64,000 bases of DNA from Pseudomonadota bacterium. GTDB lineage: Bacteria; Pseudomonadota; Gammaproteobacteria; Steroidobacterales; Steroidobacteraceae. Below, one piece after another: positions 1-9,174 of the stretch. The translations under genes were made by a program, and so were the position numbers. The notes beneath the pieces were generated by a model. That model saw only the letters and a list, made by a program, of their open reading frames with translations. It was not told where the DNA came from and did not search any database. Every line of letters starts with the position of its first letter. Within the stretch, counting starts at the first letter, position 1. The stretch covers positions 1 to 64,000 of the forward strand of contig JAKCDC010000009.1 in assembly GCA_021838635.1 (NCBI GenBank), read 5' to 3'.

Positions 1-108
1 ACCCATCCCAAGCCGTTCATTTGGACCAAGAGCGCTCGCGACATCCTGCAAAAGGTCATTCGCGCCAATGGCCGCTTAAGTTCCAAACAGAATGATGCAC
101 TACACTAG
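1..108 (+). mobile_element. IS630-family transposase, C-terminal fragment (runs off the left edge)
   Basis: Frame 1 is open from the first base to a TAG at 106-108 and encodes 35 residues. The stretch PKPFIWTKSARDILQKV closely matches the conserved C-terminal end of IS630-type DDE transposases. It was not in the ORF track because the start lies outside the window. I cannot tell whether the copy upstream is intact, and I did not recognise a terminal inverted repeat downstream. Confidence 0.7.
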
Positions 109-525
109 ACGTCCGCGATTACCTGAAATGAATTTCGGCCGAGACCGCTCATCGCGCGGGTCCTGAGAACGCAATGAGCGGCACCGGTCTGGTGTGCCAC
201 CGGAGGTGTTCAGGATTCCGCATGGTGCGATGTCAAGCGCGCACGGCAGCTACCCACCGTATACCCCCCTGACTTTACGGACCCGCCCAGCCCACAGCGT
301 CCTTGGCGCGGCGTCGCCCGAGAGATTTCTCGGGATCCTTAACCAGCTCGTGCATGCGGAAATATCTACCGCGATTCTACGCCCCAACGTTTTCGCCGAA
401 GTGTATTCGCAGACTTCGCTTGACGGGGCTACCCCCCGAGAGGAAGCCAAATTGCCCCAACAGGTCGTTACCACCCGTAACACTTAGATACCGCATGTGC
501 CCAATGGTGAGCGGTCATTCGACCG
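109..525. other. Intergenic region between the IS remnant and the response regulator gene
   Basis: The overlapping ORFs here (97, 77 and 79 aa) have no recognisable motif and read each other's shadows. The stretch holds two small perfect hairpins: CCCGAGA-GATT-TCTCGGG at 317-334, and AGCGGTC-ATTC-GACCGCT at 510-527, which overlaps the stop codon of the regulator gene. Neither is followed by a convincing T-run. No gene is called. Confidence 0.4.
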
Positions 526-1950
526 CTATTCGGACCCGGTAGAGCCGCGACGCGGAATACCCATGCGTTGGCGGCGCTGCCACAGTGACTTACGACTGAT
601 TCCGAGACGGCGTGCCAGTTCGGACTCAGTGAGATGTTTTTGATGACGTAGCACGAAGTCCCGGAAGTAATCTTCGAGGTTCATATCGGATGGCGAGTGC
701 GCCGATACCGGCATCTGCCCCGCGGCCCGCGGCTGCAATCCAAGATGCTCAAGCTCGATAGTGCCGCTATCGCACAGAATCGCCGCGCGTTGCAGACAGT
801 TCGCCAGCTCACGAACATTGCCGGGCCAGCTGTACCGCCGCAGGAACGCAAGCGTCTGTTCATCAACCGCAAGCGTCCCGCGACCAAGTCGTGCGCTGAT
901 CTGCTGAAGCATCTGCGTCACCAGCAGGTCGATATCATCGCCCCGCTCGCGCAGCGGCGGAAGCCCGATCTCGAATACCCGCAGACGGTAATACAGGTCC
1001 TCACGGAAAGAACCTGCGCCGATCATTTGCACCAGATCTCGGTGGGTTGCCGCCAACACCCGTACGTCGACCCGGTAAGAACTTGAGGCGCCCACGGCAC
1101 GCACTTCGCCGTCTTGTAATGCACGCAGTAACCGTGCTTGTGCCGCAGGCGCCAGTTCACCGATCTCATCGAGAAACAACGTGCCGCCATGCGCGGCCTT
1201 GAATAGACCGGGCTTGCTGTGTGCCGCGCCAGTAAATGCCCCGCGCTCATGTCCGAACAGCTCCGACTCGATCAAGGCCTCAGGAATCGCGGCACAGTTG
1301 ATCGGCACGAACGGCCCTGCGCAGCGGAGGCTGCTCGCGTGCAGCGCGCGTGCAATCAGTTCCTTGCCGGTACCAGATTCCCCGAGGATCAATACCGTAG
1401 CGTCGGTCGCTGCCACTTGCCGCACGCTCTTGGCTACAGCGCGCATTGGTGCCGATCGCCCGACGATCCCGTCAATCGGCCATTCCCGAGCAAGATCCTG
1501 GGCCATCGCCCGGTTACAGCGTAGCAATTGCCCCTGATCGAGAAGCCGACGCACTCGAAGAAGTAGCTCTTCAAAGTCAAACGGTTTGGCAATGTAGTCG
1601 GCTGCGCCCCGCTTAACGCAATCGACGGCCGAGGAGATACTTGCGTAGCTGGTTGCAATCAGGACCGGAACCCCCTCTGCAGACTCCACCAATTCAACGC
1701 CCGGAGCATCCGGCAGACGCAGATCGGCGATCACCAAGTCGAAGCCGCAGGGGTTAAGGCGCTGTGCCTCCGCGACGCTGCCTGCGGCCGCCGTACGATA
1801 GCCCTCGCGCTCTAGGCGCTTGGCGATCTCACCGCAAATCAGCGGTTCATCTTCCACGATGAGTACCCGATACGGCGCCGAGCCCTCCTGCCGGATCTGT
1901 CTGGTGGGACGAATATCGCCGGTCCTCTGCGCGTCTTGCGGGACACTCAT
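526..1950 (-). CDS. cbrB: Sigma-54-dependent NtrC-family response regulator, CbrB-like
   Basis: The 474-residue protein is a transcription activator for sigma-54 promoters. An N-terminal receiver (about residues 27-140) has its phospho-acceptor Asp near residue 76 (LVIADLRLP) and the conserved Lys in YIAKPF. A central AAA+ domain has Walker A GESGTGKE, the sigma-54-contacting GAFTGA loop and Walker B TLFLDEIGE. A Fis-type helix-turn-helix closes the protein (ELARRLGISRKSLWQR). Its ATG overlaps the kinase stop by 4 bases, so the two are translationally coupled. The symporter-fused partner kinase makes CbrB the best comparison; the symbol is by context and architecture, not identity. The likely target is the sigma-54 promoter at 5167. 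Confidence 0.88.
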   Translation of the reverse strand: MSVPQDAQRTGDIRPTRQIRQEGSAPYRVLIVEDEPLICGEIAKRLEREGYRTAAAGSVAEAQRLNPCGFDLVIADLRLPDAPGVELVESAEGVPVLIATSYASISSAVDCVKRGAADYIAKPFDFEELLLRVRRLLDQGQLLRCNRAMAQDLAREWPIDGIVGRSAPMRAVAKSVRQVAATDATVLILGESGTGKELIARALHASSLRCAGPFVPINCAAIPEALIESELFGHERGAFTGAAHSKPGLFKAAHGGTLFLDEIGELAPAAQARLLRALQDGEVRAVGASSSYRVDVRVLAATHRDLVQMIGAGSFREDLYYRLRVFEIGLPPLRERGDDIDLLVTQMLQQISARLGRGTLAVDEQTLAFLRRYSWPGNVRELANCLQRAAILCDSGTIELEHLGLQPRAAGQMPVSAHSPSDMNLEDYFRDFVLRHQKHLTESELARRLGISRKSLWQRRQRMGIPRRGSTGSE

Positions 1951-4817
1951 GCCAGTTCTCCTACGCTCGCGTCAGGCAGGAACACACCCACTCGGGTGCC
2001 CGATCCTGGTTCACTCTCGATGTTTACGCGTCCGCCATGGTCGCGCACGATTCCGTACACGACCGACAGTCCGAGCCCCGTGCCGCGCCCAGGCGCCTTG
2101 GTGGTAAAGAACGGTTCGAACGCCCGCTCGCGTACTTCGGTTGGCATGCCGCAACCGTGATCCTGAACCTCTAGCGACACTCCGTCGCCATCAACTAGGA
2201 CTCGGACAGTGATTTCACTTCCCGGGGCAGAAGCGTCAATCGCATTAGTCAACAGATTAACCACCACTTGCACGATTTCCTGCCGCTTACCGACCACATA
2301 GACACTTTGCGGAACATCGCTCAAGATCTTCGGCTGTCGATCAGTGGGGCGCAATCGCGCGAGCCGGACTGCCTCATCGACGCAGATCGCCAGATCAAAT
2401 CGCTCGCTGCGCAGTTCGTGTTCGGCACCGGCGTGACTGAATGACAACAGCGTCGAGACGATTTGCTGTATACGGCGGATCTGCCCCAGGATTTCATCGA
2501 GAGCCGGTTGCGTCTGGGCATCTACGTCAAGTTTAAGGTTCTGCGTCAACGCGCTTATTCCGGTGAGAGGATTACCGATCTCGTGCGCCACACCTGCTGC
2601 GAGCGTGCCGATCGACGCCAGCCGCTCAGAATGAGCGAGCTCAGCCTCCAGCCGGCGCTGTTCGCTTAAGTCCTCAATCAGCACAATGTTGTCACCGTCA
2701 CGCTCAGGTCCTACGCGCGCCTTGTGCAGATTCAGCCAGCTCACTCGTCCGCTGGCGTTGATCTCGACGCGATAGACATGGGAATCCAGTACGGACAGAA
2801 AACTCGTCAGCAAGTCTGCCCATGGTGCCGGCAATTCCCCAATGCCCCGGCCCAGCACGCCGTTCTCTGTCAAACCGGTCAGTTCCACCAATCGCTGGTT
2901 CCACAATCGCACACGACCTTCGCGCGACACAGAGCACACGCCGACCGGCAATTCCAGCAACATCTGCCGATGCAGTCTGCGCAGATGATTGAGCTCAGCA
3001 GCCAGACCAGTGAGGCCACGCGGTGAGTGCTCCAGATACTCCTCAATCAATCGTCCACTGGGCTCACGCGTACCGAGCACCTGGTGCGCCAAATGTGGTC
3101 CCAGTAACCCGGAGAGATTACGCTCCAAATGCGCCTCCAGCGCGAGCAGTGCGTGCGGACTTGTTTCCTGCCGCTGCAGTCCGGACTCCGTGAGGGCTCG
3201 CTGCATTTCCCGTTCGGCATTCACTGGCCCCAGAGCAATGGCCAGCCGTCGCGCCAGTTGCCCGACACTGGGAACGTGTGGATCCTCCCGTAACAGCGGG
3301 ATACGCAGGCGGATCGTCTGATCCGCCAACAGCTCACGGACCCCTGGGCGCGTCGCAAGCGAGACCACTGCCAGCAGCCCCACATTAGTTGCAAGGGACC
3401 AGAACGTGAGTAGCGGCCAGTCGATAGTCGCTGCTTGTGGCACAAACCAGAGACGCACGCCGAGCAAAGGAAGCATCAGGCTGACGAACCATACCGTCAT
3501 GCCGCCGCATACGCCTGTAACGAATCCCGATCCCGTGACGCGCGGCCACCAGAGCAGCGCGGCCACACCGGGCACGAACTGCGTAACCGCGAGAAAGGAG
3601 ATCATGCCCATCTGCACCAGACCCTGGTTCTGGCGCATCACTACATAAGCCAGGTAACCCAGGCCGACCACTGAAACGAGCAATACACGTCGCCAACTGC
3701 GCAGCTGTCGATAAAGATCTCCCTCGCGCATCCGTCGCAGAGCGAGCGGCAGCATCAAATGGTTCAGGCACATTCCGCCGAGTGCTAGAGACTCAACGAT
3801 CAGCATGCCGCTCGCCGCCGATATGCCACCGACGTAAGTCAACAGGGTAAGTGCGTGGTTACCGTAGTGCTGTGCAAGTGACAACACAAAATAGTCCGGA
3901 GGCGTTGGACTTTCGGCTTTTATGCCGGCCCATAGGATGAGTGGGATCGGTAGATTGAGAAGCAGCAGGTACATAGGGTAAAGCCACGAGGCGGTACGCA
4001 AACCGCCAGGACTATTATTTTCACAAAACAGCATATGAAAGCAGCGCGGCAGCACAAACGCTGCGCACGCCGAAAGCAGCAGAAGCGTGACCCACGTGCC
4101 ACCGCCAACCGGGGCGTACATAGCTGGCAGCGTGTGCGGATTTTCGGCAAGCCATCTGCCGATACCTGACCACCCACCGAAAATTGTGACTAGGACGAAC
4201 ACACCCGCGACAAGCAACGCAACCAGCTTTACCATCGACTCGAACGCGATGGCCACGACCAGTCCCTCGTGGCGCGCACGCGGCTTTAAGTGACGGGCAC
4301 CGAAGGCCATCGCGAACAGTGAAATCACGGCACAAAACGCGGCGGCCATGATTGGGGAACTCACCCTGGCGTGTTGCCCGGTGAGTACCTCAATCGAACT
4401 GATCACCGCGCGGATCTGAAGCGCCATGTAGGGCAGCAGTCCCACGAGCATGAACACTGTGACCAGTGGGCCGGTAAATCGATTGGCATAGCGGAACGCG
4501 AGCAGATCGGCGAGTGACTGCAGTTCCCGATCACGGACTACCCGCAGCACTGGGGCCAGCAGCACCGGCGCCGCGAGAAACGCCAGTGTCGCGCCAAGGT
4601 AAACGGTCAGGAAAAGAAAGCCGCTTCGTGCGGCGAAGCCAACGCTACCGTAATAGGTCCACGTCGTTGCATAAACTCCCAGCGACAACGACAGCACGGC
4701 CGGATGCCGAACTACGCGTGCCGGTATCGCGCCTCGCTCGGTGAGCCACGCCACCAGGAATAGCAACCCGAGATAAGCGAGTGCTGTGAGGAATAATGTC
4801 CCTAGATCAATCGGCAT
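1947..4817 (-). CDS. cbrA: Sensor histidine kinase with N-terminal sodium/solute symporter domain, CbrA-like
   Basis: The 956-residue inner-membrane kinase has two parts. Residues 1 to about 480 are a multi-span SSS-family (SLC5-like) transporter domain. After a linker and a PAS-like segment comes a HisKA domain with phospho-His near residue 740 (GVAHEIGNPLTG), then an HATPase domain with N box NLLTNAIDAS, G1 DHGCGM and G2 GRGTGLGLS. CbrA and CrbS/MxtR kinases share this design and respond to carbon or organic-acid supply; the ligand here is unknown. It overlaps the upstream small membrane gene by 11 bases and the downstream regulator by 4, giving a tight three-gene operon. Confidence 0.9.
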   Translation of the reverse strand: MPIDLGTLFLTALAYLGLLFLVAWLTERGAIPARVVRHPAVLSLSLGVYATTWTYYGSVGFAARSGFLFLTVYLGATLAFLAAPVLLAPVLRVVRDRELQSLADLLAFRYANRFTGPLVTVFMLVGLLPYMALQIRAVISSIEVLTGQHARVSSPIMAAAFCAVISLFAMAFGARHLKPRARHEGLVVAIAFESMVKLVALLVAGVFVLVTIFGGWSGIGRWLAENPHTLPAMYAPVGGGTWVTLLLLSACAAFVLPRCFHMLFCENNSPGGLRTASWLYPMYLLLLNLPIPLILWAGIKAESPTPPDYFVLSLAQHYGNHALTLLTYVGGISAASGMLIVESLALGGMCLNHLMLPLALRRMREGDLYRQLRSWRRVLLVSVVGLGYLAYVVMRQNQGLVQMGMISFLAVTQFVPGVAALLWWPRVTGSGFVTGVCGGMTVWFVSLMLPLLGVRLWFVPQAATIDWPLLTFWSLATNVGLLAVVSLATRPGVRELLADQTIRLRIPLLREDPHVPSVGQLARRLAIALGPVNAEREMQRALTESGLQRQETSPHALLALEAHLERNLSGLLGPHLAHQVLGTREPSGRLIEEYLEHSPRGLTGLAAELNHLRRLHRQMLLELPVGVCSVSREGRVRLWNQRLVELTGLTENGVLGRGIGELPAPWADLLTSFLSVLDSHVYRVEINASGRVSWLNLHKARVGPERDGDNIVLIEDLSEQRRLEAELAHSERLASIGTLAAGVAHEIGNPLTGISALTQNLKLDVDAQTQPALDEILGQIRRIQQIVSTLLSFSHAGAEHELRSERFDLAICVDEAVRLARLRPTDRQPKILSDVPQSVYVVGKRQEIVQVVVNLLTNAIDASAPGSEITVRVLVDGDGVSLEVQDHGCGMPTEVRERAFEPFFTTKAPGRGTGLGLSVVYGIVRDHGGRVNIESEPGSGTRVGVFLPDASVGELA

Positions 4818-5019
4818 GACTCCGCCGATGCGCCAACCACGCGCCGGAGCAGATCAGCACGAACCAAAGCAGGTAAGGCGACCACCAGGATCTCATTGGG
4901 GACGCCCAAATCACCGCCGCCGGACTCACCAGCAGCACAATAGCTGTTGCGGTAAGCACACCTGCCTCGGCTTCGGCGTTGCGCTGTGGAGCGACGTCGC
5001 CGCCTTTCTTTCCAACCAT
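4807..5019 (-). CDS. Small hydrophobic membrane protein, CbrX-like
   Basis: A 70-residue protein with two hydrophobic segments (VLTATAIVLLVSPAAVIWA and YLLWFVLICSGAWLA) and a basic C-terminus. Its 3' end overlaps the kinase start by 11 bases, which implies translational coupling. A small inner-membrane protein (CbrX) sits in this position in front of cbrA in Pseudomonas, so I read it as the equivalent on position and size; sequence similarity cannot be tested here. The ATG at 5019 follows a G-run at very short spacing, so a GTG about 20 codons further in, preceded by GAGG, is an alternative start. Confidence 0.6.
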   Translation of the reverse strand: MVGKKGGDVAPQRNAEAEAGVLTATAIVLLVSPAAVIWASPMRSWWSPYLLWFVLICSGAWLAHRRSHAD

Positions 5020-5114
5020 ACCCCCCCCAGACGGGTTGTTACCGAGAGTAGCACGCGGTTGCGCCTGGTAGCGAGGGAGGCTTCACCGTCAACGGGTCAA
5101 CATCGGCGTCCATT

Positions 5115-5128
5115 TACAACTAGTTGTA
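5115..5128. promoter_or_regulatory. Perfect 14-bp palindrome, candidate activator (UAS) site
   Basis: TACAACTAGTTGTA is its own reverse complement. It lies in the divergent intergenic region about 40 bp upstream of the -24 element of the sigma-54 promoter. NtrC-type activators bind dyad sites upstream of such promoters, so this is a reasonable candidate site for the neighbouring regulator. Assignment is by position and symmetry only. Confidence 0.4.
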
Positions 5129-5166
5129 TTAATTATGTTTTTTTTCGTGTCCGTCGGCGTTCACAT

Positions 5167-5182
5167 TGGCAAACAGATTGCA
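5167..5182 (+). promoter_or_regulatory. Sigma-54 (-24/-12) promoter
   Basis: TGGCAAACAGATTGCA matches the sigma-54 consensus TGGCACG-N4-TTGCW except at two positions of the first block. GG and GC are exactly 12 bases apart. Transcription would start near 5193, about 95 bases before the barrel gene ATG at 5288. The adjacent operon encodes a sigma-54 activator, which strengthens the call. Confidence 0.75.
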
Positions 5183-5287
5183 TTCACCACCGCCGGGGGG
5201 AGATGCGTGACGGATCGGTCGGCGTCGCCCTGCAAATAACTGACAACTATCAATATTTACCAGTCTTAGTGCAGTGGAGAACAACTG

Positions 5288-6181
5288 ATGCGAACGAAAC
5301 CGTTGCTATCGAGATACAGAGTGCTGGTAGCCCCGCTAGCCGCGCTGTCAATGATCGCCGCCACCGTAGTCGCAACACCCGCCTTGGCCGCCAATCCGCC
5401 AATTGCGATCGTGGGCCCCGCGGAGTGGGATCTGCCGACCGTTCCATCGGCCAATGTATTCATGCAAACCGGAGTATTCCAGGACAGCACAAATACCTAT
5501 AACGCCTCTGGACAGGAAGTATCCACCGCCAGCAGCCAGACCTATGAGGGCATCTCTCGCTGGGCCCACTTGTTCAGCTTCAAGAGCACGCCCAACACCG
5601 GTTTCTTTTGGGAATACCTACAGCCGGAAGTTTATGTGCAACTGCCAAACAATCAAAGTGCATCTGGGCTTGGTGACCCGATGTTCGACTTTGGCGTCTA
5701 TCGCAACCCTACAAAGTCGCTCACAATCGGCGTGCAGCAGATCCTGTCGATTCCGATTGGACAGCAGCAAGTGACCAACCATGCATGGATCTACCTGCCC
5801 AGCATCATTCTCGACTGGCATCCTACCAGCGGTGCTGCCAAGAACTTTGCGCTCGACGGGACCTTCGGCGCCGGTGTATTTTCCGGCTTACGTGGCGTCA
5901 CCGGAGCCGCGGCCGGACATGCGCCGGGTGCGCTGTACTATGCAGAGACCTCGGTGCGCTACCAGATGAATTCCTGGCTCGCTCCGTTCGTGCAGAACGT
6001 ATACCAGACCGAGAGCTCCACGAATTTTTTTCAAAGCAATCATGAGGACGACATCGGTGCGGGCCTTAAAATTAACTTTACCGGCGCGCGGTGGCTGTCA
6101 ATCTGGTATCTCACCGGCGCTTCGGGTGCGAACACGGGAAAGACAAATGCTCTTTATTTCCGCTTCGTAAACATCTTCTAA
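5288..6181 (+). CDS. Outer-membrane beta-barrel, MetA-pathway-of-phenol-degradation type channel
   Basis: A 297-residue protein with a signal peptide ending ATPALA-AN and a beta-rich body of alternating aromatic and polar residues, ending in Phe as outer-membrane barrels do. The layout fits the PF13557-like family of putative outer-membrane transporters. The ATG has a GGAGA box 7 bases upstream and is preceded by the sigma-54 promoter. The acetate transporter follows after 44 bases, so the two probably form one transcript and move a small organic acid across outer and inner membranes. The family is fairly secure; the substrate is inference. Confidence 0.65.
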   Translation: MRTKPLLSRYRVLVAPLAALSMIAATVVATPALAANPPIAIVGPAEWDLPTVPSANVFMQTGVFQDSTNTYNASGQEVSTASSQTYEGISRWAHLFSFKSTPNTGFFWEYLQPEVYVQLPNNQSASGLGDPMFDFGVYRNPTKSLTIGVQQILSIPIGQQQVTNHAWIYLPSIILDWHPTSGAAKNFALDGTFGAGVFSGLRGVTGAAAGHAPGALYYAETSVRYQMNSWLAPFVQNVYQTESSTNFFQSNHEDDIGAGLKINFTGARWLSIWYLTGASGANTGKTNALYFRFVNIF

Positions 6182-6225
6182 TTAATTCTCGTCACATAGA
6201 CCACAGACAACCGGTGGGGAATACC

Positions 6226-6801
6226 ATGACTGATGAAGTAAAGCTGGGCAATCCAGCCCCTTTGGGATTAATTGCGTTCGGCCTGACTACGGTAATTCTC
6301 AGTTTGATAAACGCTGGATTGCTGCCCGCGGCAGGAATGGCGGTCGTACTACCACTCGCTTTCGCCTTCGGGGGGCTGACGCAGTTCGTCGCTGGATTAC
6401 TTGAATTTCGTACCGGTAATACGTTCGGCATGGTGGCGTTTCTGAGTTACGGCGCGTTCTGGATATGGTTCTCGCTGCTCATTGTGCTCGGGTCACATGG
6501 CGTACTCGATCTGAAGGACGCGGGATCCACCATCGGCGTGACGCTACTTGGTTGGGGCGTATTCACGCTGTATATGTGGGTCAGCACGTTCCGACTCAAC
6601 AAAGCGCTGTGGTGGGTATTTTTGACCTTATGGCTTGCGTTCTTCTTGCTGGGCCTCGGTGCGCTCGGCTTCCCAAGACTCACCGTGGCCGGTGGCTGGG
6701 TGGGCTTGGTCTGTGGCCTGCTCGCCATGTACACTAGCTTCGCCACTGTGACCAACGCGACTTTTGGCACCTCGACACTGCCCGTCGGTGCGCCAAAGTA
6801 A
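6226..6801 (+). CDS. satP: Acetate/succinate transporter, GPR1/FUN34/YaaH (SatP) family
   Basis: A 191-residue inner-membrane protein with six predicted spans and the family signature NPAPLGL at residues 9-15. SatP-type channels take up acetate and succinate. The ORF track starts upstream at 6091, but the ATG at 6226 follows a GGTGGGGA ribosome site and places the signature where it belongs. It lies downstream of the outer-membrane barrel and next to the CbrA/CbrB-like pair, so expression is probably sigma-54 dependent. The family is confident; the precise substrate is not. Confidence 0.85.
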   Translation: MTDEVKLGNPAPLGLIAFGLTTVILSLINAGLLPAAGMAVVLPLAFAFGGLTQFVAGLLEFRTGNTFGMVAFLSYGAFWIWFSLLIVLGSHGVLDLKDAGSTIGVTLLGWGVFTLYMWVSTFRLNKALWWVFLTLWLAFFLLGLGALGFPRLTVAGGWVGLVCGLLAMYTSFATVTNATFGTSTLPVGAPK

Positions 6802-7131
6802 CTTTTGAGTTGACACGTAACGTACGCGGGGCGAACCTCGTCGGTTCACCAAAGATGACCGACGGGGTTCTTCCTTTGGGGCTTATCGAAGCGCTAGTCG
6901 GTGCCGCTCTGAATCCAAGACTTAACATGATCCATGGACAGCGGCGCCCCACTCGCTTCAGTCTTAGAAATCTCGACGTACCAGTCCGTCACCGCTTCGA
7001 TTGCGGACGGAGCGGGGCGACCTCCCTGAAGTGACCTGACCCGGAACGCCCGCCGTCCCAATTTCGGCCTCACCCGATCAGACGCTCGGAGCGCGGCGGA
7101 GTATGCGGCAAGCCGACGCGGTCACCACGCA
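6802..7131. other. Intergenic region after satP
   Basis: Apart from the terminator at 6833-6877 I see no supported gene here. The small ORFs of 72-74 aa on both strands are uncharacteristic and mutually overlapping. Confidence 0.5.
6833..6877 (+). terminator. Rho-independent terminator after satP
   Basis: Arms GAACCTCGTCGGT (6833-6845) and ACCGACGGGGTTC (6858-6870) form a 13-bp stem with one G-T pair and a 12-base loop, followed by TTCCTTT. It begins 32 bases after the satP stop. Confidence 0.65.
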
Positions 7132-7866
7132 CTACGATGAGTGACGAGCGACCATCAGTTTCAATATCACGCTCAAGAGTTCGCCTTGACTCGCTGGCAA
7201 TCTGACGCGGACGATAATTACCCCCGGCCATGCCTTAGGCGGAACAAGCATAACCATGCCACCGCTCGACTGAGCGACCGCAGACAATTTCCCTCCTGCG
7301 CCGAAGGCAGTCCTGCTTGCCGAGGCCGTGAATTCCAGCAGCGTTGGACTCACCCGGTGAAATATCTTCTTGTCGATGAAGGGTCGACTGTAATTCTTCA
7401 GCGGAAAATAATCTCCCTTCTCGTCCGACTTTACCCATTTTACGAATGCTGTATCTTGTTTTGGAAACAGCTGCGATATCAATTGCTCCGCAGGTATCAT
7501 TCCAGATGTGCCCCCATCTATGGACGTCACCGTCACAGCTGGCCCATTAATTTTTCTACCGTATGACGGCGACACAGCATGCGGCGCGACAACTAATGTA
7601 ATTTCCCCAGATCCGTACCACTCTCTGCACTGCCACCCTACTGGAGCAAATACACCAACTCCTTCAGACGCTTTGTAGTATGCGAGCGAGGCACTCAGTC
7701 CTGCCCCGGGTATGAATACGGACCCGCTATGAATGGGAGGCGCCAGTGGACCGAAGGTCCCATTCGCGGGGCAACTCACAAAGTCGACGGTACCTGCCTG
7801 CGCGAGAGTCCCTGCACAGGTGAGCATAAGAACCGAAAACCACATGAGAGTATTACTCTTGCGCAT
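7132..7866 (-). CDS. Secreted protein of unknown function
   Basis: The 244-residue product starts with a clear signal peptide (about residues 1-25, LMLTCAGTLAQAG) and has no further membrane span. I do not recognise a family. The body is rich in Gly, Ser and Val and has few cysteines. Base composition is clearly more AT-rich than the genes to the right, suggesting acquired DNA. AGGT lies 8 bases before the ATG. It stands alone between non-coding stretches. Confidence 0.6.
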   Translation of the reverse strand: MRKSNTLMWFSVLMLTCAGTLAQAGTVDFVSCPANGTFGPLAPPIHSGSVFIPGAGLSASLAYYKASEGVGVFAPVGWQCREWYGSGEITLVVAPHAVSPSYGRKINGPAVTVTSIDGGTSGMIPAEQLISQLFPKQDTAFVKWVKSDEKGDYFPLKNYSRPFIDKKIFHRVSPTLLEFTASASRTAFGAGGKLSAVAQSSGGMVMLVPPKAWPGVIIVRVRLPASQGELLSVILKLMVARHSS

Positions 7867-9174
7867 CGTCGATGACCTAAATTTGATTGATTTCGCACAC
7901 GCAGTTCATCCATCGAATGAGTGATCGTCTTATATATACCCCCAACGGACCAGCGTCGCTCACCTACAAAACGCACTCAATCTGCGCCACCAGAAGCCGG
8001 CTCGTCGGACTCCGTCGGAAGGAGTATCCCACAATGCTGATAACTCGCGGGCCGTACGCGTGCGGCGCGGCTCCGATCGCACCCTGACTCGCTCTGATCG
8101 GAACTCAATTAGATCCGCTGTGCGAAAACAATGAGCGGTCTACTGACTCGACACGGTGACGATAGAGATCGGCGCGAAATGCGCACTTGAGCACCGTGAT
8201 CACCGCACTCGACGACCAGATACCCCGGGTACGGCTTCGTCACCCGTCCGACGGGAAGGAGCCACCCGAGCAATTCGGGCCGAGCCTCCGAAGTGCGTGC
8301 ATGGCATTCGGCCCGGGCACCCTGAATTTCCCCGCGCGCCTGAGAGTCTCGCTACCCCGCGGGCGATGTGGTCTAGCCCAACGCCTGCGATCGGCGGCAG
8401 CGACCGCCGACCGCCCCTCGCCCAATCCCCCCGACCGAGATGCTCATTGCGACCTTCCGCGTCGCTCATACCTTTCGCGCGGCACAGGAAAAAATGCGCT
8501 ATCCGCAGGCTCCCCCCCCCCCGTCCCCGCCATCGCATTCGGCGCAGATCGAACCAAGTTACCGATAGCATCCCGTCGCACCGCCGACTCCGAACCCCGC
8601 TAAGGGGCGAACGGACCATTTTTTTTGCCCACGATTTGTCATAATATACCCGCATGATCGGGCGTCTTGCGCAGACTTTTCCGGGTGTCCCTCGGATTCG
8701 CGTGCTGACTGAAAATCCGCTTAAATGCGCCGGTTTTGGATCGCAGTCAGACAGGCACCGCAGGCTATTCCCGTGCGGACGTCCATGCGATATATTTTCC
8801 TCGACTGAACCGGTGGATGCGCCTCATACCACACAGGATTCCTCGACTGTCAGCCGCCCGAACACCACAACCCGGAGCGGATCCGAGCAAAAAGCGCGGC
8901 TCCTCCCCCTCCGCGTTCTTTAGCGCGCGCCACCACAAAAAAAATTGACAGCTGCGGTACTCCGCCCACCGGACCCACATGAGCTCGGCGGTTTAATCGA
9001 TGGGCCTTGACTCCGAAGCACAGAAGAAGAATCGCCAAATGCCGTAATTTTGTTCGAAGCGGCAACATTCCTGGAAGACAACGCTGATTCGGGACATCAA
9101 CACTATATGGTTTTCGTTCTGCCAGACGTTGGGACAGCAATAATGGCCTCTAACAATCACAGACGGGGAGAAAC
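7867..9174. other. Long region without a supported gene
   Basis: About 1.3 kb between two secreted-protein genes. The ORFs listed here (8156-8644 plus, 8187-8603 plus, 8200-8655 minus) overlap each other, are Arg/Pro/Ser-rich and have no motifs, as expected of random frames in GC-rich DNA. There is a C10 homopolymer near 8512-8521 and an AT-rich patch near 8635-8650. I saw no tRNA-like or transposase-like sequence. It may be relic DNA or the long leader of the gene at 9175. Confidence 0.4.

Noticed and set aside
510-527. 7-bp hairpin at the end of the cbrB-like gene as a terminator
   Set aside because: It overlaps the stop codon and has no T-run on the minus strand.
4786-5502. 238-aa plus-strand ORF
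   Set aside because: It runs through the divergent promoter region and into the barrel gene in another frame; no motifs.
8156-8655. Overlapping ORFs of 138-162 aa on both strands
   Set aside because: Low-complexity, mutually overlapping, without ribosome sites or recognisable families.
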